A stretch of DNA of 36,794 nt from Candidatus Tepidiaquacellales bacterium UBA6667 (GTDB lineage: Bacteria > Bacteroidota > Ignavibacteria > Tepidaquicellales > Tepidaquicellaceae). Location: contig DKKL01000057.1 in the NCBI GenBank assembly GCA_002455255.1, positions 14,075 to 50,868 on the forward strand, in the 5' to 3' direction. The notes under the pieces were generated by a model. The model was given only the letters and a program-made list of their open reading frames with translations. It searched no databases and had not been told where the DNA came from. Positions 1 to 8,903 of the stretch are shown piece after piece. Position 1 is the stretch's first letter. Every line of letters begins with the position of its first letter. The position numbers and the translations under genes were made by a program.

Positions 1-830
1 TTTCTGTTTTAAGAAAAGGTGAAGTAGTTTTTGAATCTGAAATGACTAATTTGGATATTAATAAACTTGCTTTTGAAATTACAGGTGAATTGCTTCAAAC
101 AAATGAATTTAAAAGTGACCAACATCAATCTCACAGTCCATTAATTGAAATTAAAAAACTAAAAGTATTTTCTGAGAGAGAATTGAATCTTGAAATTAGA
201 CCATTTGAAGTAACTGCAATTTGCGGAGTTGACGGTAACGGGCAGAATGAACTCATAAATTTTATATTGGGGATTGAAAATTTTGAATGTGAATTTCAAA
301 AATTTGTAACTGATAAAATATCATTAATTCCGGATGACAGGATTAAAAAAGGATTTATCTCGGAATTTTCATTTCCGGAAAATTTATTTCTCAAATCAGA
401 TTTTAAATTATATTCTTCAAAATATATGACAGATAAAGCTGAATCTTTGATAAATAAATTTGATATTCGGCTTCCTGAAAATAATATTGCAGTGAAATCT
501 TTGTCAGGTGGGAATCAGCAAAAAATTATAATCGCAAGAGAAATTGATGTCAATAATGATGTAATAATTTTGCATCACCCCACAAGAGGAGTTGATATAA
601 AATCTTCAGATTTAATTTATTCAAAAATCTTTGAAGAAAAAAATAAGGGAAAAGCAATAATATTAATCTCCTCTGATTTAGATGAAATTATAAAATTAGC
701 TGATAGAATCTCAGTGATTTACAAAGGCAGTTTCATAAAATCTTTTTCACCCGATGAATTGAAAAACTATACCGAAGATAGTTTATCTTTAATTCTTGGA
801 AAATTGATGATAGGTATTGATGAAAATTAG
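1..830 (+). CDS. Nucleoside-type ABC transporter ATP-binding protein, 5' end missing
   Basis: This is the C-terminal part of a double-ATPase subunit that powers uptake of nucleosides or similar ligands (NupO/YufO/RbsA class). The open frame runs from base 3 with no start in the window, and the first codons read like the linker at the end of NBD1 (VLRKGEVVFESE), so the ATG at 42 is internal. NBD2 is visible: a degenerate P-loop GVDGNGQNEL near 225-252, the signature LSGGNQQ near 496-516 and a Walker B region ending HHPTRGVD near 571-594. Loss of the P-loop lysine and of the catalytic Asp/Glu (here His-His) is usual for the second NBD of this family, where GNGQ and QPTRGLD occur, so it is not a sign of decay. 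The stop overlaps the start of the first permease. A BmpA-type binding lipoprotein would be expected upstream, outside the window. Confidence 0.93.
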   Translation, partial: SVLRKGEVVFESEMTNLDINKLAFEITGELLQTNEFKSDQHQSHSPLIEIKKLKVFSERELNLEIRPFEVTAICGVDGNGQNELINFILGIENFECEFQKFVTDKISLIPDDRIKKGFISEFSFPENLFLKSDFKLYSSKYMTDKAESLINKFDIRLPENNIAVKSLSGGNQQKIIIAREIDVNNDVIILHHPTRGVDIKSSDLIYSKIFEEKNKGKAIILISSDLDEIIKLADRISVIYKGSFIKSFSPDELKNYTEDSLSLILGKLMIGIDEN

Positions 831-1848
831 CCCGACAAAAAAAATATTACTAAGCATTATTTCTTCCGTAATAGTTACTATTCTTATAGTCTTCCTATTT
901 ATTTTTATACTCGGGAAAAATCCTTTTGAAATTTTCGGACTTATGTTATCAGAATCATTCGGAACTTATTACGGATTTGGACAAATTCTTTTCAAAGCAA
1001 CTCCGTTGATAATTATTTCCTGTGGTTTGGCTATATGTTTTCATGCTTCGCTTTTTAATATCGGAGGAGAAGGACAATATAATGCCGGTACTTTTGTTTT
1101 TGCCATTTTGCTTATACAGTTTTCATCTATGCCTTTTATATTAGCATTTCCACTTGCATTGATTATTGCATTTTTGACTGGTGGTTTATTGGGGTTTATT
1201 CCGGGTTTAATAAAGGTTAAAAAAGGTGTGAGTGAAGTTATTACTACTATTATGATGAATTTTGTAATTTTATCTTTAATCAATTATTTCCTTTTGAATT
1301 TTTTTGCTGTTAAAGCTACGGTTCATACTGAAGATATCCCGATTAATTTTAAATTATCATTAATCTCTGATTTTATTCCTGCATTCAAAGGTTCATCTTT
1401 AAATTTTACTTTTTTTATTGCTATTGTAATTGCTGTCATAATTTATTTTTTAATATACAAAACTAAACTTGGATTTAAAATAAGAGCAACAGGTTTCAAT
1501 GAGATTGCATCCGGTTATATCGGTTTAAAACCTGCTAAAGTAATATTAATTTCTTTCTTTATTGGTGCCGGAGTCATCGCGCTTGCAGGTATTAATTTTG
1601 TTTCAGGTTATAAGGGATATTATGAATTTGGTTTTTCAAATAATATTGGGTTTTCATCTATAGCGGTAACATTACTGGCAAAGAATAATCCTATTGGTAT
1701 AATTTTTTCAGCAATACTTTTTGCATTTCTCGATTTTGGTGGTTTAGCAATTAACCAGATTATACCAAAAGAAATTGTCCTCGTTGTTGAGGCAATCGTA
1801 ATTTTAAGTATTATATCTATTTCAAAAATTATTGATATGAAATTCTGA
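820..1848 (+). CDS. Nucleoside-type ABC transporter permease (first)
   Basis: This is an inner-membrane permease of the BPD_transp_2 family (NupP/YufP/RbsC-like), one of the two channel-forming subunits paired with the preceding ATPase. The protein is about 342 residues and almost entirely hydrophobic, with roughly 8-10 membrane segments. The cytoplasmic loop GFKIRATGFNEIASGYIGL near residues 216-235 matches the conserved coupling loop of the family (RA.G.N..AA...G). The family hallmark NIGGEGQ lies near residue 80. A TTG at 817 directly precedes the ATG at 820; I chose the ATG. The start overlaps the ATPase gene by 11 bp, which suggests translational coupling. The substrate (nucleosides, or another BMP-lipoprotein ligand) is inferred from the family. 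Confidence 0.93.
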   Translation: MKISPTKKILLSIISSVIVTILIVFLFIFILGKNPFEIFGLMLSESFGTYYGFGQILFKATPLIIISCGLAICFHASLFNIGGEGQYNAGTFVFAILLIQFSSMPFILAFPLALIIAFLTGGLLGFIPGLIKVKKGVSEVITTIMMNFVILSLINYFLLNFFAVKATVHTEDIPINFKLSLISDFIPAFKGSSLNFTFFIAIVIAVIIYFLIYKTKLGFKIRATGFNEIASGYIGLKPAKVILISFFIGAGVIALAGINFVSGYKGYYEFGFSNNIGFSSIAVTLLAKNNPIGIIFSAILFAFLDFGGLAINQIIPKEIVLVVEAIVILSIISISKIIDMKF

Positions 1849-1849
1849 T

Positions 1850-2758
1850 TTGGAAATTTTAACAACCATATTTTCTTTTGTTTTTCTTTCACAGGTGTTA
1901 AGGATATTTACTCCTTATTTCCTCGGGGCGACCGGTGCAAATTTTTCTGAACGAGGCGGTGTGATAAATATTGCTATAGAAGGATTTATGATTTCCGGTG
2001 CTTTTTGTTTTACTGTAATAACTGTTATCAGCGGTTATTCTTTTTTAGGAATCTCTTTTGCTCTGCTTATAAATTCGCTTCTTGCTGTTGTGTTTTCTGT
2101 TTTTGTTTTGAAGTTGAGATTAAACCAAATATTGATTGGTGTTGGTCTGAATTTACTTATAGCAGGTCTTGCAAAATTTTTTATGATGTATATTTTCAAA
2201 AGCTCGAGTAATACTCCAAGAATTGATGAAATTCCAAGAATTCCTTTCCTTGAATCAATTCCTTACTTTGGTAATATTTTGTCAGATTATATAATATTGT
2301 TCAGTTTGATTTTAATTTCTGTTTCTCAATTTGTTTTATATAAAACGAAATTTGGTTTACGCCTGAGGTCTTGCGGTGAAAATCCTGAAGCGGCGGAAAC
2401 ATCCGGAGTAAATGTACACTCTTATAAATTTTATGGAATACTTATCAGTGCTTTGCTGAGTTGTTTAGCAGGGATATGGCTTGCTTCAAATCAAAACAGC
2501 TATTCTGATGGAATGGTTGCAGGTCGTGGTTATATCGCAATTGCTGCGATGATAATTGGTAAATGGAAACCGGTGAATATATTTTGGGCATGCATTTTAT
2601 TCTCTTTCTTTGAAGCACTTGAAATATCACTTCAGATTATCCCAACAGGAATTCCAAATCAGTTGATTCAAATGTTACCTTATCTGATTACTTTATTAGT
2701 TCTGATTGGGTTTATCGGTAAAACTAAACCACCTGCTGCGGACGGTGTTCCTTATTAA
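1850..2758 (+). CDS. Nucleoside-type ABC transporter permease (second)
   Basis: This is the second BPD_transp_2 permease (NupQ/YufQ-like), 302 residues. It carries the motif FSERGGVINIAIEG near residues 31-44, a characteristic N-terminal signature of this subunit, and the loop LRLRSCGENPEAAETSGV near 169-187, typical of the family's cytoplasmic coupling region. The remainder is hydrophobic helices. The only plausible start is TTG at 1850, one base after the stop of the previous permease; no ATG lies near it. The gene ends 1 bp from the stop of the convergent NAD kinase gene, leaving no room for a separate terminator. The ATPase, permease 1 and permease 2 order is the standard operon order for this transporter class. 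Confidence 0.93.
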   Translation: MEILTTIFSFVFLSQVLRIFTPYFLGATGANFSERGGVINIAIEGFMISGAFCFTVITVISGYSFLGISFALLINSLLAVVFSVFVLKLRLNQILIGVGLNLLIAGLAKFFMMYIFKSSSNTPRIDEIPRIPFLESIPYFGNILSDYIILFSLILISVSQFVLYKTKFGLRLRSCGENPEAAETSGVNVHSYKFYGILISALLSCLAGIWLASNQNSYSDGMVAGRGYIAIAAMIIGKWKPVNIFWACILFSFFEALEISLQIIPTGIPNQLIQMLPYLITLLVLIGFIGKTKPPAADGVPY

Positions 2759-2759
2759 T

Positions 2760-3611
2760 TTATTTTCTTAAATCTTTTCCCCAAAAAAGTTTATTATTCA
2801 ATGTTTTAAAATAATTTGAATGTTTTCGTTTTATAATTTTAATTTTATATTCTGATTTTTTGATTTCAAATTCAACAGGTGCTTTGAATTTTTCAAATCG
2901 CTGACCATCTGCTGTTACTCTTACAAAAACATTTTTATTAATTTTAATTTTCAATACTCCTGAATCCGGAAAAATCATTGGTCTAACAGTCAAAGTGTGA
3001 GGACAGATTGGTGTTGCTATTATTACTTTACTTTCAAGCGTTACGATAGGTCCGCCTGCCGATAGTGAATAACCTGTCGAACCTGTCGGAGTGGATATAA
3101 TAATACCATCGGCAACAAACTTTACTACATCTTCACCATTATAATTTAATTCAATCTCTATCATTCTGATTGAATTTGCTCTGTCAATTACGATATCATT
3201 CAATCCGTAAAAAACTGCGTTATTCGGCAAAACAGATTTTATTATACTTCTTTCACTTATTCTGTAATTTTTTTTCTTTAAATCAGAAATAAATCCGTTT
3301 AATTCTTCCGGTTGCAATTCTGACATAAACCCAAGATTCCCCGCGTTTATCCCGAGTATCGGTATTTCTTTTTTTCCAATCTTTCTTGCGGTGCTTAGAA
3401 AAGTTCCGTCTCCACCTAATGATATGATGTAATCAGATTTGTTTAAAATCGTATTCAAAGAAAAATATTTTTTAATTGTGTTACTTTTCTTTTTCTTGAA
3501 TACTTCATCTACAAGAGTTTCAATATTACTCGATAATAATATTTCATATATCTTTTCAAGAATGCTGAAAATTTCTTTTTTGCCTGTATTTCCGGTTATG
3601 CCAATTACCAT
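2760..3611 (-). CDS. nadK: NAD kinase
   Basis: Cytosolic NAD(+) kinase, which phosphorylates NAD to NADP. The 283-residue length is typical. The diagnostic motifs are present: GGDGT at residues 66-70, NLGF at 92-95 and STPTGSTGYSLSAGGP at 173-188. It starts with ATG at 3611, 2 bp downstream of the DUF1844 gene, and is the last gene of the long minus-strand run that begins with glycosyltransferases. Its position there probably reflects co-transcription of housekeeping genes rather than a role in glycan synthesis. The motifs leave little doubt about the function. Confidence 0.96.
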   Translation of the reverse strand: MVIGITGNTGKKEIFSILEKIYEILLSSNIETLVDEVFKKKKSNTIKKYFSLNTILNKSDYIISLGGDGTFLSTARKIGKKEIPILGINAGNLGFMSELQPEELNGFISDLKKKNYRISERSIIKSVLPNNAVFYGLNDIVIDRANSIRMIEIELNYNGEDVVKFVADGIIISTPTGSTGYSLSAGGPIVTLESKVIIATPICPHTLTVRPMIFPDSGVLKIKINKNVFVRVTADGQRFEKFKAPVEFEIKKSEYKIKIIKRKHSNYFKTLNNKLFWGKDLRK

Positions 3612-3613
3612 TC

Positions 3614-3916
3614 TTAAGAAGTTTTTTCTTCAGATTTGTTCTCGCTTATTTCCTGCTGATCCGGCTTACTTTTTTCATTTGCATAATTCATTCTGACTTC
3701 TGTCAGCACAGCATCTATAAATCTAATTTCTGATTCATCAAGATTTCCGGAAGTTTTTGTTTTTAACATTTCGAGCATATCAATTGACATTTCCGCAGCA
3801 GTTAAATCTTTTTCAATTTTGTCAGAGATAGGATTTTTAAGTTTTCCTAAACTCATCATCGTTTGCATATGAAAACTATATACAAGCGACTTAAATAATT
3901 CGTTTACTTTTTCCAT
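3614..3916 (-). CDS. DUF1844 family protein
   Basis: A 100-residue soluble, mainly helical protein with the DUF1844 pattern: an N-terminal helix with SLVYSFHMQTMMSLGKL, a polar stretch, then DLTAAEMSIDMLEMLKTKT.GNL and a C-terminal helix ending VRMNYAN. The last 20 or so residues are charged and probably disordered. No biochemical function is established for this family. It sits between the lipase gene (3 bp gap) and nadK (2 bp gap) in the same orientation, so it is surely co-transcribed with them. I recognise the family from the sequence pattern only. Confidence 0.85.
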   Translation of the reverse strand: MEKVNELFKSLVYSFHMQTMMSLGKLKNPISDKIEKDLTAAEMSIDMLEMLKTKTSGNLDESEIRFIDAVLTEVRMNYANEKSKPDQQEISENKSEEKTS

Positions 3917-3919
3917 AGT

Positions 3920-5020
3920 TTATTTTTCAAAATAAATTTTATTTAATAAATAATAATAAGGTTCCATTAAATGATTTTCAAATAAATATGAAGGTTGGGG
4001 ATGTGTTTTCATATATTCAAAATAATCATCTGAAGCAAGTAATACCACAGGTACTCCGCAAGGATAGTAATACATATCATCAGCCATAACCGGTTCAGTT
4101 AATTTAGGAAGAAATTTAGAGATGGAAGCTTTAAAAATATCTTTACCCATATATGTTTTTAATATGTCCTTGCTGCCATCTAATGAATTTTTTACTTTGC
4201 TGGTAATATAACCGAAAATTATTTTATCAAGTAAATTCATATTCTTCACCATTGAATCTCTGTCTGAATATGGATTTATTGTTGCAAAATCATTTAATGT
4301 TTGAACAGAAATAGGAGTTTGCGGAACCCAGTCTTCTGAATTGTAAACTCTTATTGACCATCCTCCGCGTGTCATAAAATCATAGTCATAAGAAAAAAAT
4401 AAATTACCGGGTTTAGGTGGCGCACTGCTGTAAGTTTTAAATTTTACGTCAGATGGTATTGTGCCAAAATCAAGATAGTTTAAATATGCAGTAACAAAAT
4501 AAGTTAATGCCCCTCCTTGACTGTGACCTAATATAATGTATTCCTTAAATCCTTTTGTATAATATTCATTAATTTTTTCAACGATAGACGGTCCAATATA
4601 AGCAAGCCCGATTAACCAACCGGAATGAACAGATGCCCGGTTACTTTTTGCTAGTTTATATGAAAATAATTTATTGTTACCAAGATTTAGCATACCTGTC
4701 GCCGGTGACATTGATGCATAGAAATTTTCTGACCATGAATCAGGTCTCATAATTGTTCCTCGAATACTAATAATCGCAACACTGTCATCTCTAATCCATA
4801 AATCCCACCTGTTATTTAGTCCTACACTGTCTGACCTGAAAACTCTTTGACAGCTAAACGGATATGGAATATCCTGAGTATATTGCGATGAATCAACAGT
4901 TCTCTCTGTTATTTCCAATAATGTTCTATACTCTTCCGGATCAAAACCGGGTTTCAGCTTTGATTGAGAATATACTGATATTGAATAAACTAAAAGAATG
5001 ATTAAAAATGCAAATTTCAT
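3920..5020 (-). CDS. Secreted class-3 lipase-like alpha/beta hydrolase
   Basis: A probable exported esterase/lipase of the Lipase_3 fold, 366 residues. An N-terminal signal peptide is visible (hydrophobic residues 3-16, then VYSQS). The nucleophile elbow is GHSQG at 165-169 with Ser167. Asp230 in the SEDWVPQ loop and His350 in FENHLMEPYY are well placed to complete the triad, as in fungal class-3 lipases, where the His sits in a C-terminal NHxxY-type motif. IRGT at 87-90 would supply the oxyanion-hole region. It lies 1 bp downstream of the O-antigen ligase gene in a polysaccharide operon. The substrate is unknown; periplasmic or outer-membrane glycerolipid or acyl-glycan esters are reasonable guesses. 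No T9SS tail or lipobox is seen. Confidence 0.82.
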   Translation of the reverse strand: MKFAFLIILLVYSISVYSQSKLKPGFDPEEYRTLLEITERTVDSSQYTQDIPYPFSCQRVFRSDSVGLNNRWDLWIRDDSVAIISIRGTIMRPDSWSENFYASMSPATGMLNLGNNKLFSYKLAKSNRASVHSGWLIGLAYIGPSIVEKINEYYTKGFKEYIILGHSQGGALTYFVTAYLNYLDFGTIPSDVKFKTYSSAPPKPGNLFFSYDYDFMTRGGWSIRVYNSEDWVPQTPISVQTLNDFATINPYSDRDSMVKNMNLLDKIIFGYITSKVKNSLDGSKDILKTYMGKDIFKASISKFLPKLTEPVMADDMYYYPCGVPVVLLASDDYFEYMKTHPQPSYLFENHLMEPYYYLLNKIYFEK

Positions 5021-5021
5021 A

Positions 5022-6215
5022 TTATGATTTAGAATTTAATTTAATAATAAATGGAAATGAAATTAAGTATAAAAAAACTGTCATTACTTCATGATCACCA
5101 AAGCTCCATTCTGTAATTCCGAAAATATTAAATCCAATCAGTATTAATAAAGTACCCCAAATCATTAACTTTTGCTGTTCTGATTTTATTCTTTTTAAAA
5201 ACACTAACGTATAATAAAACAAACAAATCATTATTCCTAAAAATAAAATAAATCCTGTTAATCCTGTCGTTACAAGTATCATAATGTAATTGCTATGGAA
5301 ATGAGAACCCTCAACATCTGTTAAAGGTGTTTGATATTCTGAATAAATTTCCCTCATTTTAGCATCGCCTATACCTAAAACTGGGTAGTCAAGAAAAATT
5401 CTGAAACCTGTTTCCCACATTCTAATTCGTGTCTCATTACTTGGATGTTTTAAATCTACAATACTTTTTGTTCTGCTTTGAAAATCTTCCGGTAAAATTA
5501 TAAATAAAATCAGAAGTGATATCAGATAAATTAATAAAAATTTTCTGTTTCTGAAAATACCGAAAATTAATAAACAAATAAAAAGTGCAAGATAAACGTT
5601 TCTGGATTGAGTAATAATAAGACTGATGAGGATAGGGATTAAAATAATTACCCAATATTTTTTATCTATCAATAATTTTTCTTTTGAAAATAATAGAGGG
5701 AACGCTGATAAAAATAAGAGTAATTTTATTTCACCGATAGTGAGATAATGATTAAATAAATCCAGTCTAACTTCAGAAACACCTATATCTTTGTATTCAT
5801 TTAGGAATTTTGGAATGAACAAAGAAATTTCAAAAACTGATATTGCAGAATTAAAAATTAATATTCCCAACAATGATTTATAGAGTAAATCTAAACTGTA
5901 AAATTCAATTATGGAAGCAAAAAAAATGAGAAACAACAATAATCGTTTTAAACCTGGCAGAGCAATTTCAGGATATATTGCAAAGATTCTCGAAAGAAGT
6001 TCTGCTATAAAATAAAGTAGAAGAATATAATTTAAAAATTTAAATTCTTTTAATTTAGAAATTTTAATTCTTTGTGATTTAAAACTAAATAATGAAATTA
6101 TCCATAACCCTCCCCATATTCCAAAGCAAATTGATGATACGGCAATGGAAACTGAAACAGTCATTACCTGTAAAACAAGAAACAGAAGTATTATTTTGTT
6201 TAACCTCTCGCTCAA
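5022..6215 (-). CDS. O-antigen ligase / polymerase family membrane protein
   Basis: A 397-residue polytopic membrane protein of the Wzy_C (WaaL/Wzy) superfamily, with about 10-12 hydrophobic segments. The large periplasmic loop is at about residues 242-310 and carries the expected signature: TRIRMWETG..IF...PVLGIG at 262-283 and SHFHSNYI at 304-311. Arg205 (TQSRN), Arg265 and His307 are candidates for the conserved catalytic Arg/His. Such proteins ligate glycan from undecaprenyl diphosphate onto lipid A core or protein, or polymerise repeat units; sequence alone cannot separate ligase from polymerase. It begins at TTG 6215, overlapping the preceding glycosyltransferase stop by 4 bp, which implies coupled translation. 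Confidence 0.87.
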   Translation of the reverse strand: MSERLNKIILLFLVLQVMTVSVSIAVSSICFGIWGGLWIISLFSFKSQRIKISKLKEFKFLNYILLLYFIAELLSRIFAIYPEIALPGLKRLLLFLIFFASIIEFYSLDLLYKSLLGILIFNSAISVFEISLFIPKFLNEYKDIGVSEVRLDLFNHYLTIGEIKLLLFLSAFPLLFSKEKLLIDKKYWVIILIPILISLIITQSRNVYLALFICLLIFGIFRNRKFLLIYLISLLILFIILPEDFQSRTKSIVDLKHPSNETRIRMWETGFRIFLDYPVLGIGDAKMREIYSEYQTPLTDVEGSHFHSNYIMILVTTGLTGFILFLGIMICLFYYTLVFLKRIKSEQQKLMIWGTLLILIGFNIFGITEWSFGDHEVMTVFLYLISFPFIIKLNSKS

Positions 6216-7072
6216 TTAAAATTAATTTTGTTTAAAATTTTTTTAAATCTTTTTGTCAACGGATAAAACAATATCCCCATTTTTCTTAATATTTCATTCT
6301 TCTGCCGGCTAAGTTTCGGATCGAAATTCCAATTGCTTTGCTTTATTATCTCAGTCATTACCTGAGGATGAGTTTCATTGAATTTTTTTAAATGACCTAA
6401 TTCATCATAATTTGTTAACCTGTTAATTTTATCTTTTACTTCTTCTTCAGTATTATATAATAATTCAAAATCTCTTCTTTTTTTAATGAGAGTTTCAGGA
6501 GGTCTAACCCAACCATAATGATAAATTTCAGCGTTAATATCTTTTGAATTAATATTTTTTCCGTTGAGATATTTAAAATCCAATGCATCTCCCCAAGATA
6601 CAATATTTTCTTTGCGTTTAATAATCCTAACTTCTCTTATATACCATTTCCTATAGTTATCCTGATAGTAATCATAACTTCCATAAAAATGTTTATACCA
6701 AAATCTTAAACCGTCTGTTTTACTGTTATCTTTGTATTTCAGCATTGATGCCTTCACTTCGTCATAATATTTTTCATGTAATACTTCATCGCTTTGAATG
6801 TAAAAACACCAATCACCTTTACATTGGGATAATGCTCTGTTTGTTTCAACAGACAAAACTAATCCATTCTTCAGATTCATATCCCACTTAGATTCTATAA
6901 TTTTTAATTTTTTATCATTTATAGATTTAACTATCTGTAAGGTTTCATCCTGAGAATCTCCAACGTTTACAATAAACTCATCACATAAAGGTAATATTGA
7001 AAGAATTGCCTCCTTAAATGGATACCCATAAAATACTCCGTTTCGTATAATTGTAAATCCTGAAACAAACAT
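6212..7072 (-). CDS. Family 2 glycosyltransferase
   Basis: A 286-residue GT-A fold transferase of family 2. The N-terminal half has the nucleotide-sugar fold: a strand and helix, then DEFIVNVGDSQDETLQI (residues 31-47), matching the family's E.V.VD..S.D.T pattern. A QSDE motif at 93-96 takes the place of the metal-binding DxD/DSDE. The C-terminal half is rich in Tyr and Trp and probably determines the acceptor. No membrane helix is obvious. It sits between the MsbA-type exporter (5 bp gap) and the O-antigen ligase (4 bp overlap). Its role is therefore probably adding a sugar to a lipid-linked surface glycan. Donor and acceptor cannot be read from the sequence. Confidence 0.85.
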   Translation of the reverse strand: MFVSGFTIIRNGVFYGYPFKEAILSILPLCDEFIVNVGDSQDETLQIVKSINDKKLKIIESKWDMNLKNGLVLSVETNRALSQCKGDWCFYIQSDEVLHEKYYDEVKASMLKYKDNSKTDGLRFWYKHFYGSYDYYQDNYRKWYIREVRIIKRKENIVSWGDALDFKYLNGKNINSKDINAEIYHYGWVRPPETLIKKRRDFELLYNTEEEVKDKINRLTNYDELGHLKKFNETHPQVMTEIIKQSNWNFDPKLSRQKNEILRKMGILFYPLTKRFKKILNKINFN

Positions 7073-7077
7073 AAGTA

Positions 7078-8901
7078 TTAAATTTTTTCTTCAGTCTTAA
7101 ATTGAATATCGTATAATTTTTTATAAACTCCATTTATTTGCATTAATGACTGATGTGTACCGGTTTCAACAATTTTCCCTTTATCTAAAACAATAATTTT
7201 ATTCGCCATTTTGATTGTGGATAATCTGTGTGCTATAACGATTGAAGTCCTGCCTTCCATAAGATTTTTTATAGCACTTTGAACCTGTAGTTCTGATTCT
7301 GAATCGAGGGATGAAGTTGCTTCATCAAGTATTAATATAGGAGGATTTTTTAGAAGTGTTCTCGCTATTGAAATTCTTTGCCTTTCACCTCCGGAAAGTT
7401 TTTGTCCTCTGTCTCCGATTATTGTATCATATCCATCGGGTAATTTACTAATAAAATTATGTGCATTTGCATTTTTGGCAGCATTGATTACATCCTCCAA
7501 AGCAATATCAGTTTTTCCATAAGCAATGTTATTTTTTAATGTATCATTAAATAGTATAGTTTCCTGATTTACAATACCCATAATATTCCTAAGTGAATCA
7601 ATATCATAATTTTTTATATCAAGTTTGTCAATTAATAATGATCCACTGTTTAAATCATAGAACCTTAATATCAAATCAATAAGTGTTGATTTTCCTGCAC
7701 CGCTTGACCCGACTATCGCAACAATTTCCCCTTTGTTTATTTTCAAATTTACATTTTTCAGAACTTCCTCTTTAGAATACGAGAAAGTTGCGTTAACGAA
7801 TTCTATTGAATCATTAAATGAATTTATAAAAACAGGATTAGACGGATTCTTGATTTCAGTTTTATAGTCAAGCAGTTCAAAAACCCTGTCAGCTGCCGCA
7901 GAGCCCTCTTTGTAACTGTTAAACATCTGACCAAAATATTTAAGTGATGGAATCATTTGAAAAAATATAGCAAGATATAAAATGAAACTACCCGGAGTTA
8001 ATTCGCTTGAACCGCTCAAAATTTCTAATGCAAACAAATACAAAATCAGTACTATAGTTATCACGCCGATTGTTTCGGAAATCGGAGAACCTAAAGCCCG
8101 CTTCTTGTTAATTTTCAGCATTATTTCAGCAAATCTGTTATTTTCTCTTTTGAATTTATTAATTTCATATTTTTCCATTGCAAAACTTTTTACTATCCTA
8201 ATTGCCCCGAGTATTTCATCGAGATTGGAAGTTATATCTGAAATTTTTTCCTGTGATTTGATACTGCTTCTCTTTATGCTGTTTCCGATTTTGCTTAAAA
8301 TAAATCCGCTCAAGGGAGCAAGTACAAAAATTAAAAGCGTCATTTTCCAATTTAACAAAAACAAAACAACTGAAAAAATAATAATAGTAGGTGGGTCTCT
8401 GAAAAGACTATTTAACACTGTTATAAAAGAATCTTTTAAAATTTGAACGTCATTTATAATTCTTGCAATTAGATTTCCTTTTTTTTCATTTGAGTAAAAG
8501 GTGAGAGGAAGCTCAAGATATTTTTTAAACAAATCAAACCTGATATCTTTCAGGATACCAAGCTCTACCTTTGACATATATACTGTCTGTAGATAAGAAA
8601 ATAAATTTTTTAATGTAAAAGTAATGAATATTAATCCGCAAATATAAAGCAGCAATGTGCTTTTTTCCATTTCGGACAGATAAATTGACAGGTGATAAAG
8701 TATAAATGTTTTTATATCCCAAATAGAAGTAACTTCCTGTTGAGAAATTTTTGAATTATTAAATAATAAATCAATAAGTGGGAATAACATTAATACAGAC
8801 AATAAACTGAATATTACAGTAAGAATGGTAAAAATATTATTAAGAATAAACTGTGTTCTGTAAGGTTTAACATATTTAAACACTTTCCTGAAATTACTCA
8901 T
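7078..8901 (-). CDS. MsbA-type ABC exporter (fused membrane and ATPase domains)
   Basis: A half-transporter of 607 residues with an N-terminal six-helix ABC_membrane domain (about 15-325) and a C-terminal NBD. The NBD is intact: Walker A GSSGAGKST at 398-406, Q-loop Q446, signature LSGGE at 502-506, Walker B ILILDE at 522-527 and the H-loop His558 in IAHRLS. It should act as a homodimer flipping lipid-linked substrates such as lipid A/LPS or other glycolipids across the inner membrane. It is flanked on both sides by family-2 glycosyltransferases (gaps of 2 and 5 bp), which supports a glycolipid flippase role over drug export. I withhold the symbol msbA because this family has many paralogues. 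Confidence 0.93.
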   Translation of the reverse strand: MSNFRKVFKYVKPYRTQFILNNIFTILTVIFSLLSVLMLFPLIDLLFNNSKISQQEVTSIWDIKTFILYHLSIYLSEMEKSTLLLYICGLIFITFTLKNLFSYLQTVYMSKVELGILKDIRFDLFKKYLELPLTFYSNEKKGNLIARIINDVQILKDSFITVLNSLFRDPPTIIIFSVVLFLLNWKMTLLIFVLAPLSGFILSKIGNSIKRSSIKSQEKISDITSNLDEILGAIRIVKSFAMEKYEINKFKRENNRFAEIMLKINKKRALGSPISETIGVITIVLILYLFALEILSGSSELTPGSFILYLAIFFQMIPSLKYFGQMFNSYKEGSAAADRVFELLDYKTEIKNPSNPVFINSFNDSIEFVNATFSYSKEEVLKNVNLKINKGEIVAIVGSSGAGKSTLIDLILRFYDLNSGSLLIDKLDIKNYDIDSLRNIMGIVNQETILFNDTLKNNIAYGKTDIALEDVINAAKNANAHNFISKLPDGYDTIIGDRGQKLSGGERQRISIARTLLKNPPILILDEATSSLDSESELQVQSAIKNLMEGRTSIVIAHRLSTIKMANKIIVLDKGKIVETGTHQSLMQINGVYKKLYDIQFKTEEKI

Positions 8902-8903
8902 TC

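Noticed and set aside
225..594. Loss of P-loop Lys and catalytic Glu in the first gene as a sign of pseudogenisation
   Set aside because: Degenerate GNGQ and non-DE Walker B sequences are normal in the second NBD of nucleoside/BMP-type ATPases; the frame is open and the signature LSGGNQQ is intact.
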